From positions 1-25,367 of the IMG/VR virus record IMGVR_UViG_3300042387_000531: DNA of 25,367 bases; one strand, given 5' to 3'. Position numbers and translations under genes: made by a program. Below, in pieces: positions 14,801-21,041 of this stretch. Below the pieces are notes generated by a model. It searched no databases and was not told the origin of the DNA. It saw nothing but the letters and a program-made list of their open reading frames with translations. How positions within the stretch are numbered: the first letter of the stretch is position 1; each line of letters opens with the position of its first letter. The DNA comes from a virus.

Positions 14801-17372
14801 TAAATGTGCAAGTTGAAATAAATCTTGGATTACGATCATAATCATAATCTGATCTTGTCAGTGATGTTAAAGAGAAGTCGGAGTTTTCTCTAACCGAAGT
14901 AGAACTTGATTCTTGTATGACAAATCCTTCGCTAGGAGCTCTACCATTTGAAAGTTCTTTTGGAATTACATAACGAAGTTTATAAATTTTTTCATCTAAA
15001 CTTCTATCGTCTTCTTTTCTTAAAACATAAGAAATATCTGTTTCCGGAATTGTAAGACCATTAATATAAGTATAAAGTTCACTATTAGCACTTACATGAA
15101 CAAACCACTGATTTTGATTTGGATCCCACTGAATAGGATGACCTAGTTCCCCAGACTCTTTGTCAGAAACTCTACTTTCAATTCTAAGTTGTTGTCCACC
15201 ATAAGCAGTAATTGTTAATGGTGTTTGTGATGATGCATTTGTTCTTGAAGAAGCAATTTGAATTTCAGTGGCACCTAATGTGGTTTTCTTTTCCGAAGTT
15301 ACTGCATAATATAACGTATTCTCTTCAATGCCTTCGGGTAGATCACCAGTTTCACTGAAAATACGAATGGATTCACCGTTTCTCAGTGAATGTCCTGTGG
15401 GAATCGTATAAACTGTCCCGTTAGAAGTATTTGATAGTGTTGTTTTATAAACTTTGGCAGAACTATCTGATCCAGAAATCGTTGTAGCAGGAGAAACGAT
15501 CGGACCATTGGTCATTAAAATATTTGCTTTATATGTTGAAACATATACAGCATCATTAACTCTTGCACCAATTCTATAACCCTGAGAAATAATCGGAGGT
15601 GCAATATCTAGTTTGTTGTATCCTAATAAGTATAGATGATTGCTAATTCCAACTGATTTTGTTTTGCTTACATCAAATTGAACCCATTCGATTTGGGATT
15701 CATCCTTAACAATTGCTCTTGGAGAAACAATTGATGTAATATATCCCTTGTTATCTTTTGTAAATGCTTCTGCTTTAAATCCATCAGCAAGAAGTGATAC
15801 TTGACCAAAGTTAGAGTTAGAGTTTGTAATCGAAGCATCACCACCACTACGAGTATCGAAATGATAAGTAAATCCAATAGCAAAGACGGAAACGATTTGA
15901 ATAAACGCATCGTTTGACATCTTAATGTGACTAATCTCCCAACCTTGTCTATAAATTGCGTCGGGATCAAGGTGATAAACAAATGCCTGATTAATTGATG
16001 ATGATTCTGATGAAAGAGCTTCACCAGTTACTTTTGTAATCCCAATGCTATCATACGTTCTATTTGATGGATTATATTTTACAAAAGCACGGTCATCTTT
16101 TTGTAGAGATACAGCAGTAAACTGTGCGACGACCATTGAACGGAAACCTGATGCTTTTGCACCATCAGCGTGCATTCCATTCATACCCCATACAGAGCGT
16201 AAGGATACGTTGAATACGTATGGGGAAGCACCAGATACAGTGTCAGTTTCAATAATAACTGCTGCGGTTGGACCAGGTGCCAATCCTGCTGCTGGACCTG
16301 CTGGTAAGTTCGCTCTTACGTTTGATAGTGAATAAGTGAATGTAGTGCTACTAATAACAGAAGAAACTTTTGTTGAAATATTATAATCATTAACGTTAAT
16401 TCCACGGATCTTAATTGGAGTTCCACCAGTCAATCCGTGTGGCGTTTGTGTTGTAACTGTGACAACTGTTCCTGGTGTTGCACCATCACCAGAAATGATT
16501 GAAGAAATGGTAATTGGATCAGCAGCAAATGCTCCAACAATTTCCCATTCTGGTCTTTGCTTAGCAAATGAATTTGGTTCAGATGGATATTTTTGATCAA
16601 TTTCCCTTCCAGATGCTCTATTAAAAGCATTACCGACCTTGCTATAATACATATCAAGATCTGTAATGGCATAACCACTTGGTAAATTTACACCATCAGC
16701 ATATTCGAAACAAGTCAGCTTATGGTGTGAAAATGTTGGTCTGGACTGATTATTCGCAGAAAAATCAGACGGGTCAGTATAGACAAGACCAAGTTCATTT
16801 CCATCAAAAATAGAAAACTGCCAAAAATAACAAGCACCAGTAATTCTAAAAATGGCACTAGTCGGTGCGTTAGAATCCGTGGGATTTGGAACGTATTTTG
16901 GTCGAATTTTAGTCTTTCTTAAATCAAGACCAACGATTGAAGTTCCTCTTGGAACAACTGCTCCACCGTAAATACTATTAAACTTATAGAGAATATTGTC
17001 CGATTGTGTAAGATCAAAGTTAGAATTAAGTGTTAAAGTTAATTCTGCACCAGCAAAAGATTCTGCACCTGTTGGAGAAACTGCCGTTGCAACTCCACCA
17101 TTATCTTTGATTGCATAACCAGGTCTATTATCAACTAGGTGTTCGCCAGGAAATAAAAGAATTGTTGTTTTTTCTGTAATATCATTATCATTTCCTCTTA
17201 GATACGAGAATCTAGCAGACTCAATTAATGCTCTCTGAATCGTTTTAAATGGTTTTGTTAATGAGTTACCCTGATTCTCAATACCATCAGTAGCATCAAG
17301 ATCATTGGGGTTAACATAAAGAATACGACCTTCTGTATTCTTGATAAAATTCTCTAGCTTATTAAGAGGCAT
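11820..17372 (-). CDS. Giant fibre protein with C-terminal S74 auto-chaperone
   Basis: An 1850-aa structural protein. The N terminus (residues 1-95, with ILYVNPNDLDATDG and KPFKTIQRALIESARFSYL) resembles pectate-lyase-type beta-helix starts. A long beta-rich body includes ubiquitous T-x-x-G-T and GSGYTDGEQLYF units (around 1180). Near 1580-1640 two tandem STS-x-x-TG-x-LxVxGGVGI repeats occur. The last 99 residues are an endosialidase-type S74 intramolecular chaperone: SDDRLK from Ser1752 carries the Ser-Lys cleavage pair, then GVSAQEVYEVLPE and a coiled-coil end (LIEAIKELKKEIEELKSSK). S74 domains help fibre trimers fold and then cleave themselves off just after that Ser. A late box lies upstream. 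Confidence 0.9.
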   Translation of the reverse strand: MPLNKLENFIKNTEGRILYVNPNDLDATDGIENQGNSLTKPFKTIQRALIESARFSYLRGNDNDITEKTTILLFPGEHLVDNRPGYAIKDNGGVATAVSPTGAESFAGAELTLTLNSNFDLTQSDNILYKFNSIYGGAVVPRGTSIVGLDLRKTKIRPKYVPNPTDSNAPTSAIFRITGACYFWQFSIFDGNELGLVYTDPSDFSANNQSRPTFSHHKLTCFEYADGVNLPSGYAITDLDMYYSKVGNAFNRASGREIDQKYPSEPNSFAKQRPEWEIVGAFAADPITISSIISGDGATPGTVVTVTTQTPHGLTGGTPIKIRGINVNDYNISTKVSSVISSTTFTYSLSNVRANLPAGPAAGLAPGPTAAVIIETDTVSGASPYVFNVSLRSVWGMNGMHADGAKASGFRSMVVAQFTAVSLQKDDRAFVKYNPSNRTYDSIGITKVTGEALSSESSSINQAFVYHLDPDAIYRQGWEISHIKMSNDAFIQIVSVFAIGFTYHFDTRSGGDASITNSNSNFGQVSLLADGFKAEAFTKDNKGYITSIVSPRAIVKDESQIEWVQFDVSKTKSVGISNHLYLLGYNKLDIAPPIISQGYRIGARVNDAVYVSTYKANILMTNGPIVSPATTISGSDSSAKVYKTTLSNTSNGTVYTIPTGHSLRNGESIRIFSETGDLPEGIEENTLYYAVTSEKKTTLGATEIQIASSRTNASSQTPLTITAYGGQQLRIESRVSDKESGELGHPIQWDPNQNQWFVHVSANSELYTYINGLTIPETDISYVLRKEDDRSLDEKIYKLRYVIPKELSNGRAPSEGFVIQESSSTSVRENSDFSLTSLTRSDYDYDRNPRFISTCTFNSGTATVTVRADSTHDLRVGDKIIVTNAQSTTNTSGTKNIGYNGTFAVSAITDDKTFSYSSTDIFGVTHNPGTFTSNTNTRTKDLPRFTRSDVIDNFYVYRSEVVTPYIYNVQDGVYYLYVLNSGTAIPVEFTDFKCSQRVSDLYPQQDRDNHEDNPPAAKSFTKRHPKGDVSTNDLKRSITRETLDKFVDTFSHGRKITGVSDSGTAATLTFDGEHQLGGIKAYTTLNGGSGHTNGTYYNVRLFNSNAAPSSAVWDGATANVTVSGGAVTAATLVEAGSGYTDGEQLYFDSSVIGGTPQANVVINSVGISTAVDNYVQVTGIGTTAGGYFRITSASNKSAISIAKTAGDPLIVANQYALNIGPAITIRQTEYDSTIGIATYQSLSSPHGLLAGNALRILDSSNNNLGDYIVNNVNSVNEFTVKTPISLADARWSLKHGMSANSASADNLGENLGVRSLAIYDNELLILGETITSDEEFIVDLPGAGIGTAARFPLGSYIQIDNEIMRVKSNTLTGAGSNELQVIRGSMGTIIESHNSGALIKKIRLTPIEFRRPSIVRASGHTFEYLGYGPGNYSTGLPQVQVKTLSEKEDFLAQAQETSCGSVLYTGMNSDGDFYIGNTKYSAQSGEQTTFDVPTPTITGEDPNRLSVVFDEVIVKERILVEGGNSGQILSQFDGPVTFNGDVRMNQQLILNDNLRVSGHIEVKNDTESTSCTTGALTVAGGVGISKRLNVCGDVKFNSTTESTSITTGSLVVSGGVGIGSTLSVGADIFVKTDRKIILGDSQQLQIYTDNTNSYITESSSGALQINTSALQIKNAAGSETLLTATENDAVALYYDNVSRLQTSSSGITVSGDASISGSISGSSLSISGSATVGPLTVNGSIQATGDISAFVSDDRLKTDRVIIANALEKVCSLNGFTYRFNDLAGQFGLNTEETHVGVSAQEVYEVLPEVTGPAPINSEYITVKYDKLVPLLIEAIKELKKEIEELKSSK

Positions 17373-17404
17373 CGGATTATATTCGCCAAGATATTTCTAT
17401 GCTT

Positions 17405-17412
17405 TATTTATC
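17405..17412 (-). promoter_or_regulatory. T4-late-type promoter box
   Basis: GATAAATA on the minus strand, 33 nt before the ATG of the 1850-aa fibre gene. It overlaps the TAA stop of the preceding 100-aa gene. Confidence 0.6.
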
Positions 17413-17710
17413 CCATTAAATCCTCCTCATCATATTCAATAACATCATCAGGCATATCTTCTGGATTCTCTAACTCAACTGGAAAAAAGCAAGGATGGAC
17501 CTCTTCGTCTATCAAATAGAATGAGTTTCTGTATAAATCTTCGGGTTCAAATGTACGATTTTTATCTGCTGCTCTACAAAGATCTTGATCATATAAGTGA
17601 CCATCTGGAAGTTCGTCAAACGTAAAAGGAATGTGATTGATAAAATACATCTTCACAATCATACTGCCATTATTGTACCAGCAGTATGCGTGATCGATAC
17701 GATAAGACAT
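17408..17710 (-). CDS. Hypothetical acidic small protein
   Basis: A 100-aa protein, MSYRIDHAYCWYNNG at its start and a strongly acidic tail (ENPEDMPDDVIEYDEEDLMG). The middle is rich in aromatics (YFINHIPFTFDELP, NSFYLIDEEVHPCFFPVELE). The frame is open further upstream, but that would run into the tRNA-Leu gene, so the ATG at 17710 is the right start; a late-type AATAAATA lies 20 nt before it. It sits alone between the tRNA cluster and the giant fibre gene. I do not recognise the family. A cytoplasmic, non-virion protein seems more likely than a fibre part. Confidence 0.75.
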   Translation of the reverse strand: MSYRIDHAYCWYNNGSMIVKMYFINHIPFTFDELPDGHLYDQDLCRAADKNRTFEPEDLYRNSFYLIDEEVHPCFFPVELENPEDMPDDVIEYDEEDLMG

Positions 17711-17729
17711 AGGGTTTTCCCATATCTTA

Positions 17730-17737
17730 TATTTATT
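17730..17737 (-). promoter_or_regulatory. T4-late-type promoter box
   Basis: AATAAATA on the minus strand, 20 nt before the ATG at 17710 and 5 nt beyond the 3' end of tRNA-Leu. Confidence 0.55.
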
Positions 17738-17741
17738 TTTA

Positions 17742-17825
17742 TGCGAGTAGGGAGACTTGAACTCCCACGAGGTTGCCCCCAACAGATTTTAAGTCTGGTG
17801 TGTCTACCGATTCCACCATACTCGC
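17742..17825 (-). tRNA. tRNA-Leu (anticodon TAA)
   Basis: An 84-nt class II tRNA on the minus strand. The acceptor stem GCGAGTA/TACTCGC is perfect and followed by discriminator A. The anticodon loop CTTAAAA, closed by CCAGA/TCTGT, gives TAA. The long variable arm (TTGGGGGCAACCTCG) identifies Leu rather than a short-arm species. The T loop GTTCAAGTC is normal. No CCA is encoded, so the host must add it. It reads UUA, a codon common in this AT-rich phage. Confidence 0.95.
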
Positions 17826-17855
17826 TTGTTTGATGCCGTGTGTTTGTGAGACTAA

Positions 17856-17871
17856 ATCAAAACCGTTTGAT
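17856..17871. other. Short inverted repeat in tRNA spacer
   Basis: ATCAAA and TTTGAT flank ACCG in the 90-nt spacer between tRNA-Leu and tRNA-Met. The hairpin has no T run, so it is not a terminator. It may be an RNA processing or folding element. Nothing else is visible in this spacer. Confidence 0.3.
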
Positions 17872-17915
17872 AGATGCCCCACTGGATTCTATCATAAGTT
17901 ATGAACCACGGCAAG

Positions 17916-17988
17916 TGCTCGTTGTGGGGAACGATCCCACCTATGCCGATTTATGAGATCGGTGCATTCACCAGATTGCTAAACGAGC
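17916..17988 (-). tRNA. tRNA-Met or tRNA-Ile2 (anticodon CAT)
   Basis: A 73-nt cloverleaf on the minus strand. The acceptor stem GCTCGTT/AACGAGC is followed by discriminator A, the anticodon loop CTCATAA is closed by CCGAT/ATCGG, and the T loop is GTTCCCC-type (GATCGTTCCCC, slightly unusual). The CAT anticodon means elongator Met, or Ile2 if the host TilS changes C34 to lysidine. The two cannot be told apart here. No CCA is encoded. It is close to tRNA-Ile (2-nt gap), so both are cut from one precursor. Confidence 0.93.
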
Positions 17989-17990
17989 AA

Positions 17991-18062
17991 TGGGAACACT
18001 GGGAGTTGAACCCAGACTAACCCGTTATAAGCAGGCCGCTCTGACCATTAAGCTATGCTCCC
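17991..18062 (-). tRNA. tRNA-Ile (anticodon TAT)
   Basis: A 72-nt cloverleaf on the minus strand. The acceptor stem GGGAGCA/TGTTCCC has one G-U pair and is followed by discriminator A. The anticodon loop CTTATAA gives TAT, in a stem with two G-U pairs (GCCTG/CGGGT). The T arm is CTGGG-TTCAACT-CCCAG. TAT reads the AUA codon directly, which most bacteria read with lysidine-modified CAT instead. It follows the Phd-like gene by 6 nt and is probably co-transcribed with it. Confidence 0.9.
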
Positions 18063-18068
18063 TTGCTT

Positions 18069-18242
18069 TTATGATGCCTCGTTATTTAACTCAGTGTGTA
18101 TTCGTATGAGGTCATCATCCGCAGGTATCATAACTGCTGCTTTACCATTTTCATCCACGATTCCTATATGCTCTCCGTTTTCCACTCTTTCAATCAGTTC
18201 ATCAAATCTTTCTTGAAATTCTTGCACCGTGAAAATTTCCAT
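18069..18242 (-). CDS. Phd/YefM-like antitoxin, no toxin partner
   Basis: A 57-aa protein, MEIFTVQEFQERFDELIERV then ENGEHIGIVDENGKAAVMIPADD. This is the N-terminal DNA-binding fold of Phd/YefM antitoxins: a strand, a helix with FDELIERVENGE, and the hallmark strand pair ending in V-x-IP. Family members are about 80 aa; the toxin-binding C terminus is short here (LIRIHTELNNEAS). Phd/YefM proteins dimerise, bind operator DNA and neutralise Doc or YoeB/RelE toxins. No toxin gene lies next to it: tRNAs follow and an unrelated 66-aa gene precedes. A role as free antitoxin against host toxins, or as a repressor, is plausible inference. Overlapping early and late boxes lie upstream. Confidence 0.8.
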   Translation of the reverse strand: MEIFTVQEFQERFDELIERVENGEHIGIVDENGKAAVMIPADDDLIRIHTELNNEAS

Positions 18243-18256
18243 TGATTTCTTTCGGA

Positions 18257-18264
18257 TATTTATA
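18257..18264 (-). promoter_or_regulatory. T4-late promoter box, exact consensus
   Basis: TATAAATA on the minus strand, 15 nt before the ATG of the Phd-like gene. It directly follows a sigma-70 -10 box, with which it shares one base. Confidence 0.6.
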
Positions 18265-18292
18265 TTATAGCATCACTCACCATAAATTGCAA
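18264..18292 (-). promoter_or_regulatory. Sigma-70-like promoter for Phd-like gene and tRNAs
   Basis: TTGCAA (18292-18287), 17 nt, TATAAT (18269-18264): a perfect -10 and a 4/6 -35. The predicted start near 18257 gives a leader of about 15 nt before the ATG at 18242. Read-through would carry the three tRNAs. Confidence 0.6.
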
Positions 18293-18473
18293 GATCAGCA
18301 TACTCAATCTGCTCAGGATCAAGTTGAGCAGTGACAACTTCCAACACGTTCATAAACTCTTGAACAGTCTCACACTCAACCAGGCGCTCACTGCCCTGAT
18401 CACTGAGAAGGAGGAAAGTGCGGGTGCAGACATCAATCACAATACCCTGTACGGTTTCTTGTGCGGTGCTCAT
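18273..18473 (-). CDS. Conserved cyanophage hypothetical protein
   Basis: A 66-aa protein, MSTAQETVQGIVIDVCTRTF at the start. The first 35 residues look like two or three beta strands (GIVIDVCTRTFLLLSD, RLVECETV). An acidic helix follows (EFMNVLEVVTAQLDPEQIEYADLAIYGE). I recall similar proteins from cyanomyoviruses with no known function. A perfect-consensus promoter ends 26 nt before its ATG, so it is probably one of the earliest strongly expressed genes, lying like an island between structural genes. The codon use is more GC-rich than in the flanking fibre genes. Confidence 0.8.
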   Translation of the reverse strand: MSTAQETVQGIVIDVCTRTFLLLSDQGSERLVECETVQEFMNVLEVVTAQLDPEQIEYADLAIYGE

Positions 18474-18498
18474 TTGGTGTTCCGTTGATTACCCCCAT

Positions 18499-18527
18499 AT
18501 TATAGGGGGTCTTGGGTCTGGTGTCAA
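18499..18527 (-). promoter_or_regulatory. Perfect sigma-70 consensus promoter with inverted repeat
   Basis: TTGACA (18527-18522), 17 nt, TATAAT (18504-18499), 12 of 12 consensus bases on the minus strand. The TGA inside TTGACA is the stop codon of the preceding gene. The -10 box lies within an inverted repeat, ACCCCC - 8 nt - GGGGGT (18510-18491), which could be an operator or a hairpin at the 5' end of the RNA. Confidence 0.88.
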
Positions 18528-18985
18528 GAGGGTGGCGTGGGCCAGTCTGGATGGTTTTTATCAAGCATTAAAGGTTGTGGATCTTCAATATTTTTTGGTA
18601 GATCTCTTAATTCTTGTCGATAAACTTTCCACTCCTCATCATTTTCAAGGAAAATATCTCTACACTGTGTCCAGTCTGTCATTTGTAAAATGTAATTTCT
18701 TCTATTTCTAAGTTCTCTCCAATAATCAACTTCTACTGGTTTTATTGTTACTCTTTCATATTCAATTCTTTGCAATTCTGTGTAAAAAACATCCACACAT
18801 TGTTGAAAAATTTCAAATTCTGTTGTGTTTTCTTTCCTATCTTCATACTCTATTTCTCCATAGTCATTATACCATTCTAAAGATATAATTCCAGAAGGAA
18901 TCCAGGATAAATCCGTTTTTATATTTGAAAGATATTGACCATCTATTGAGATATAATTATCTTCAACTCTTACGGTAATTCTCAT
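18524..18985 (-). CDS. Tail-assembly-chaperone-type (APC) domain protein
   Basis: A 153-aa protein. Residues 1-60 are beta-like and unassigned (MRITVRVEDNYISIDG). Residues 92-130 match the pattern of the Phage_tail_APC family: LR-x-RRNYILQMTDWTQ, a variable loop, W-x-x-YRQELRDLP. This WTQ...YRQxLRD motif occurs in tail-fibre-linked assembly proteins and short C-terminal fibre modules. The end is Pro-rich (DKNHPDWPTPPS). It directly follows the glycine-rich adhesin gene, which fits a helper role in assembling or attaching that adhesin. A late-type box lies 19 nt before the ATG. Confidence 0.75.
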   Translation of the reverse strand: MRITVRVEDNYISIDGQYLSNIKTDLSWIPSGIISLEWYNDYGEIEYEDRKENTTEFEIFQQCVDVFYTELQRIEYERVTIKPVEVDYWRELRNRRNYILQMTDWTQCRDIFLENDEEWKVYRQELRDLPKNIEDPQPLMLDKNHPDWPTPPS

Positions 18986-19003
18986 AGTAAGAAAATTTTT
19001 AAT

Positions 19004-19011
19004 TATTTATT
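19004..19011 (-). promoter_or_regulatory. T4-late-type promoter box
   Basis: AATAAATA on the minus strand, in the 35-nt AT-rich gap after the glycine-rich adhesin gene, 19 nt before the ATG at 18985. Confidence 0.55.
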
Positions 19012-19020
19012 TTTAATATA

Positions 19021-19839
19021 TTAATATTGATATGTAATTTTTACAACGATTAGTCCTGGCGATCCAGGTTGTCCAGGACCTCCTGATGAAGTATTTCCAT
19101 CATATTCAGCACCGCCGCCGCCTCCACCGCCGCCTCCACCATATCCAAAACCACCATCTCCTCCTTCACCGCCAGTACGAATAGCATTTCCACCAGCACT
19201 GACTACGTAGTTTCCATTTGAACCTTTTGTACCCTGAACGAACGGTATTTCTGGTACTAAAGGTGCTGGTTCAGAAGTTGATTTATTAAAGGCAACTCCT
19301 CCTGCACCACCAAATCCACCATCTCCTGCAAAACCACCTTCACCGTAACCAGTTGCTGCTGTTGGAAATGTGTTTATACCATAACTAGAAAATACAGTTT
19401 TTATTGATTGTGGAACTGATAACACAGATCCTCCTGGTCCAGGATTTGGACCTGAGACAGGTGTTGGAAAATTAGATCCAACACTTACTGGTATAGTTCC
19501 TGGAGAATATGGTGCTTTTGGAGCGTTTAAGTAAACTGTAATTGTTCCACTAGATCCACCAGTTCCACCCGCGCCCCCATCTGCTGACCTAGGAATTCCA
19601 GGAGCTCCAGAACCTCCACCGCCACCACCAGTAACTCCAAAAAAATCTATTCTTGATATCTTTGGATAGTATGATGAAACATCAATTGATCCAGGAGAAG
19701 TAAAATAATGATATCTAGATTGAGTATCCCAATTTGAACTTCTATTTAAATATTCCTGAGAGAATAAATTAAAAATTCCCGATTGAGATAGTGCATTAGT
19801 TACTGAACTTCCAATCCGATTTCCTATAAATTTAACCAT
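19021..19839 (-). CDS. Glycine-rich adhesin / tail-fibre tip protein
   Basis: A 272-aa protein. Residues 1-70 are a folded N-terminal region (NRIGSSVTNALSQSGIFNLFSQEYL, IDFFGVTGG) that probably binds a fibre or the baseplate. Glycine-rich blocks lie at 70-100, 163-186 and 222-262, separated by beta segments with Pro and Ser. It ends GLIVVKITYQY, a strand typical of the end of Gly-rich phage proteins. The layout suggests a polyglycine sandwich exposing variable loops, so receptor binding is the likely role, by analogy with T-even gp38. The poly-Gly tracts come from GGN repeats, so the number of Gly could vary by slippage. It is followed by the APC-domain gene. Confidence 0.8.
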   Translation of the reverse strand: MVKFIGNRIGSSVTNALSQSGIFNLFSQEYLNRSSNWDTQSRYHYFTSPGSIDVSSYYPKISRIDFFGVTGGGGGGSGAPGIPRSADGGAGGTGGSSGTITVYLNAPKAPYSPGTIPVSVGSNFPTPVSGPNPGPGGSVLSVPQSIKTVFSSYGINTFPTAATGYGEGGFAGDGGFGGAGGVAFNKSTSEPAPLVPEIPFVQGTKGSNGNYVVSAGGNAIRTGGEGGDGGFGYGGGGGGGGGGAEYDGNTSSGGPGQPGSPGLIVVKITYQY

Positions 19840-19847
19840 ATTTTTTA

Positions 19848-20219
19848 TTACGATATTTCTTCATATGAAATGATATATTTTAAATCAGAATTTGCTGATG
19901 CAAGACCTGTAATTGATCTATCTTCTTGTAAATAAATTGAAGAATCTTTTCCTAAAACAACTAATGTAGAGTCCGGTAAAACCGCAATTGTTGATGCAAT
20001 TTCGTAATTATCTCCACCACCTTCCTCTGCGGTATTGTATGAGATTGTTACGTTAGCACTATTTGTTCCATCAACGTTTGTTACAATAATTGTATTTACT
20101 CTATATAACTTTCCACTAGAAGTCGCATTAGAAAGCAAAGAAACAGTTGATGTTGTTAATTCACCAGCAGTTGTCACACCATATATGCTGGTTGTAGATA
20201 CAATATTAGGAGATGTCAT
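19848..20219 (-). CDS. Small conserved structural protein
   Basis: A 123-aa protein, MTSPNIVSTTSIYGVTTAG at its start, with a beta-sandwich-like pattern (KLYRVNTIIVTNVDGTNSANVTISY, ASTIAVLPDSTLVVLGKDSSIYLQEDRSI). It ends DLKYIISYEEIS. I recall close relatives, with the same VDGTN and YEEIS segments, in the tail region of many T4-like cyanophages, where they are annotated only as structural or hypothetical. Position between hub and adhesin genes suggests a baseplate or fibre-linker part. A late-type box lies 25 nt upstream. Confidence 0.8.
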   Translation of the reverse strand: MTSPNIVSTTSIYGVTTAGELTTSTVSLLSNATSSGKLYRVNTIIVTNVDGTNSANVTISYNTAEEGGGDNYEIASTIAVLPDSTLVVLGKDSSIYLQEDRSITGLASANSDLKYIISYEEIS

Positions 20220-20243
20220 TAGTTAAAAACAATGATATTTTTT

Positions 20244-20251
20244 TATTTATT
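20244..20251 (-). promoter_or_regulatory. T4-late-type promoter box
   Basis: AATAAATA on the minus strand, 25 nt before the ATG at 20219, overlapping the end of the upstream small structural gene's stop region. Confidence 0.5.
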
Positions 20252-20486
20252 AGGTGGATAAAATCCAAGTTACTGCACTAAATCCACCATTAGATCCTGA
20301 TGGTAAAGATCCACCTCCACCACCACCTCCTCCTCCACCACCAGAAGATGGAGAAAGTTGAGCGTTATTGTAAAATAAAGTTCCAGAAACTACAACGTTT
20401 TTGTAGAATCTGACATCTTCATTAAACCAAACTTCATCATTAAAAACTTTTAAATCTGATAAGTTTTCTGAATCTGTAAATGCCAT
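20250..20486 (-). CDS. Small structural protein with poly-glycine tract
   Basis: A 78-aa protein. The first 45 residues (NLSDLKVFNDEVWFNEDVRFYKNVVVSGTLFYNNAQL) look like short beta turns, a pattern also used at fibre-module starts (V-W-F-N-E-D-V repeats). A run of eleven Gly at residues 49-59 leads to SLPSGSNGGFSAVTWILST. It has a strong AAGGAG 8 nt before the ATG at 20486. Probably a virion linker or a reduced adhesin between spike and fibre genes; no family name can be given with certainty. Confidence 0.75.
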   Translation of the reverse strand: MAFTDSENLSDLKVFNDEVWFNEDVRFYKNVVVSGTLFYNNAQLSPSSGGGGGGGGGGGSLPSGSNGGFSAVTWILST

Positions 20487-20497
20487 TTTTTAACTCC

Positions 20498-21040
20498 TTA
20501 TAAGAAACCACCAAGAGTTCCTAACGCTTTATCTGCTACATAAGTTCCTCTAAACACACCATTCATAAAGGTTGCATTCTCTGGTGCCAAATTACCCGAA
20601 AGAGCATCACAGTTTGCAATATTTGATTTAAGATCTATTTTATTGCCTGCTTCAATTTTAACACTATTTCCTGCTTTTAACGTTAGATTTTCATCCGCAT
20701 CTACTACAACATTTGCTCCACGAATTCTAACTTGTCCATTTTTCTCAGCAGTAATCCAGATATCACCATTTTTTCCAGTAATAATAATATCAACTCCAGT
20801 TGTGGTACTTTTTTGACCACCTATAATTTCAATCGATTGATCATTGTAAATATGAAACATTCCACCAAAAGACATTCCTACAAGAGAAACATCTCTTTCA
20901 TCATTTACACCATATAAATTATAAACATCACTACCATTTAAACCCATTTGAGGGTTACCAGTATCAATTCTGAAATGAGGACTAAAAGAATGATACTTTC
21001 TTCTTTGCCAATTTTGTTTTTCGAAAGGTCTTTGTGCCAT
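20498..21040 (-). CDS. Baseplate spike-like protein
   Basis: A 180-aa protein. Residues 85-145 are a run of short strands with GKNGDIWITAEKNGQ, RIRGANVVVDADEN, LTLKAGNSVKIEAG and NKIDLKS. Such spaced G-x-V/I-x-I-x-A-G units form the beta-helical needle in the C-terminal part of gp5/VgrG spikes. The N terminus (NWQRRKYHSFSPHFRIDTG) is basic and unassigned. It lies directly behind the gp5-like gene (1 nt gap), suggesting that the spike needle, fused to gp5 in T4, is here a separate chain. It would sit at the tail tip and help pierce the outer membrane. Confidence 0.72.
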   Translation of the reverse strand: MAQRPFEKQNWQRRKYHSFSPHFRIDTGNPQMGLNGSDVYNLYGVNDERDVSLVGMSFGGMFHIYNDQSIEIIGGQKSTTTGVDIIITGKNGDIWITAEKNGQVRIRGANVVVDADENLTLKAGNSVKIEAGNKIDLKSNIANCDALSGNLAPENATFMNGVFRGTYVADKALGTLGGFL

Positions 21041-21041
21041 A

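Noticed and set aside
17711-17782. A 24-residue N-terminal extension of the 100-aa protein
   Set aside because: It would run through the 3' half of tRNA-Leu and across the late-type box.
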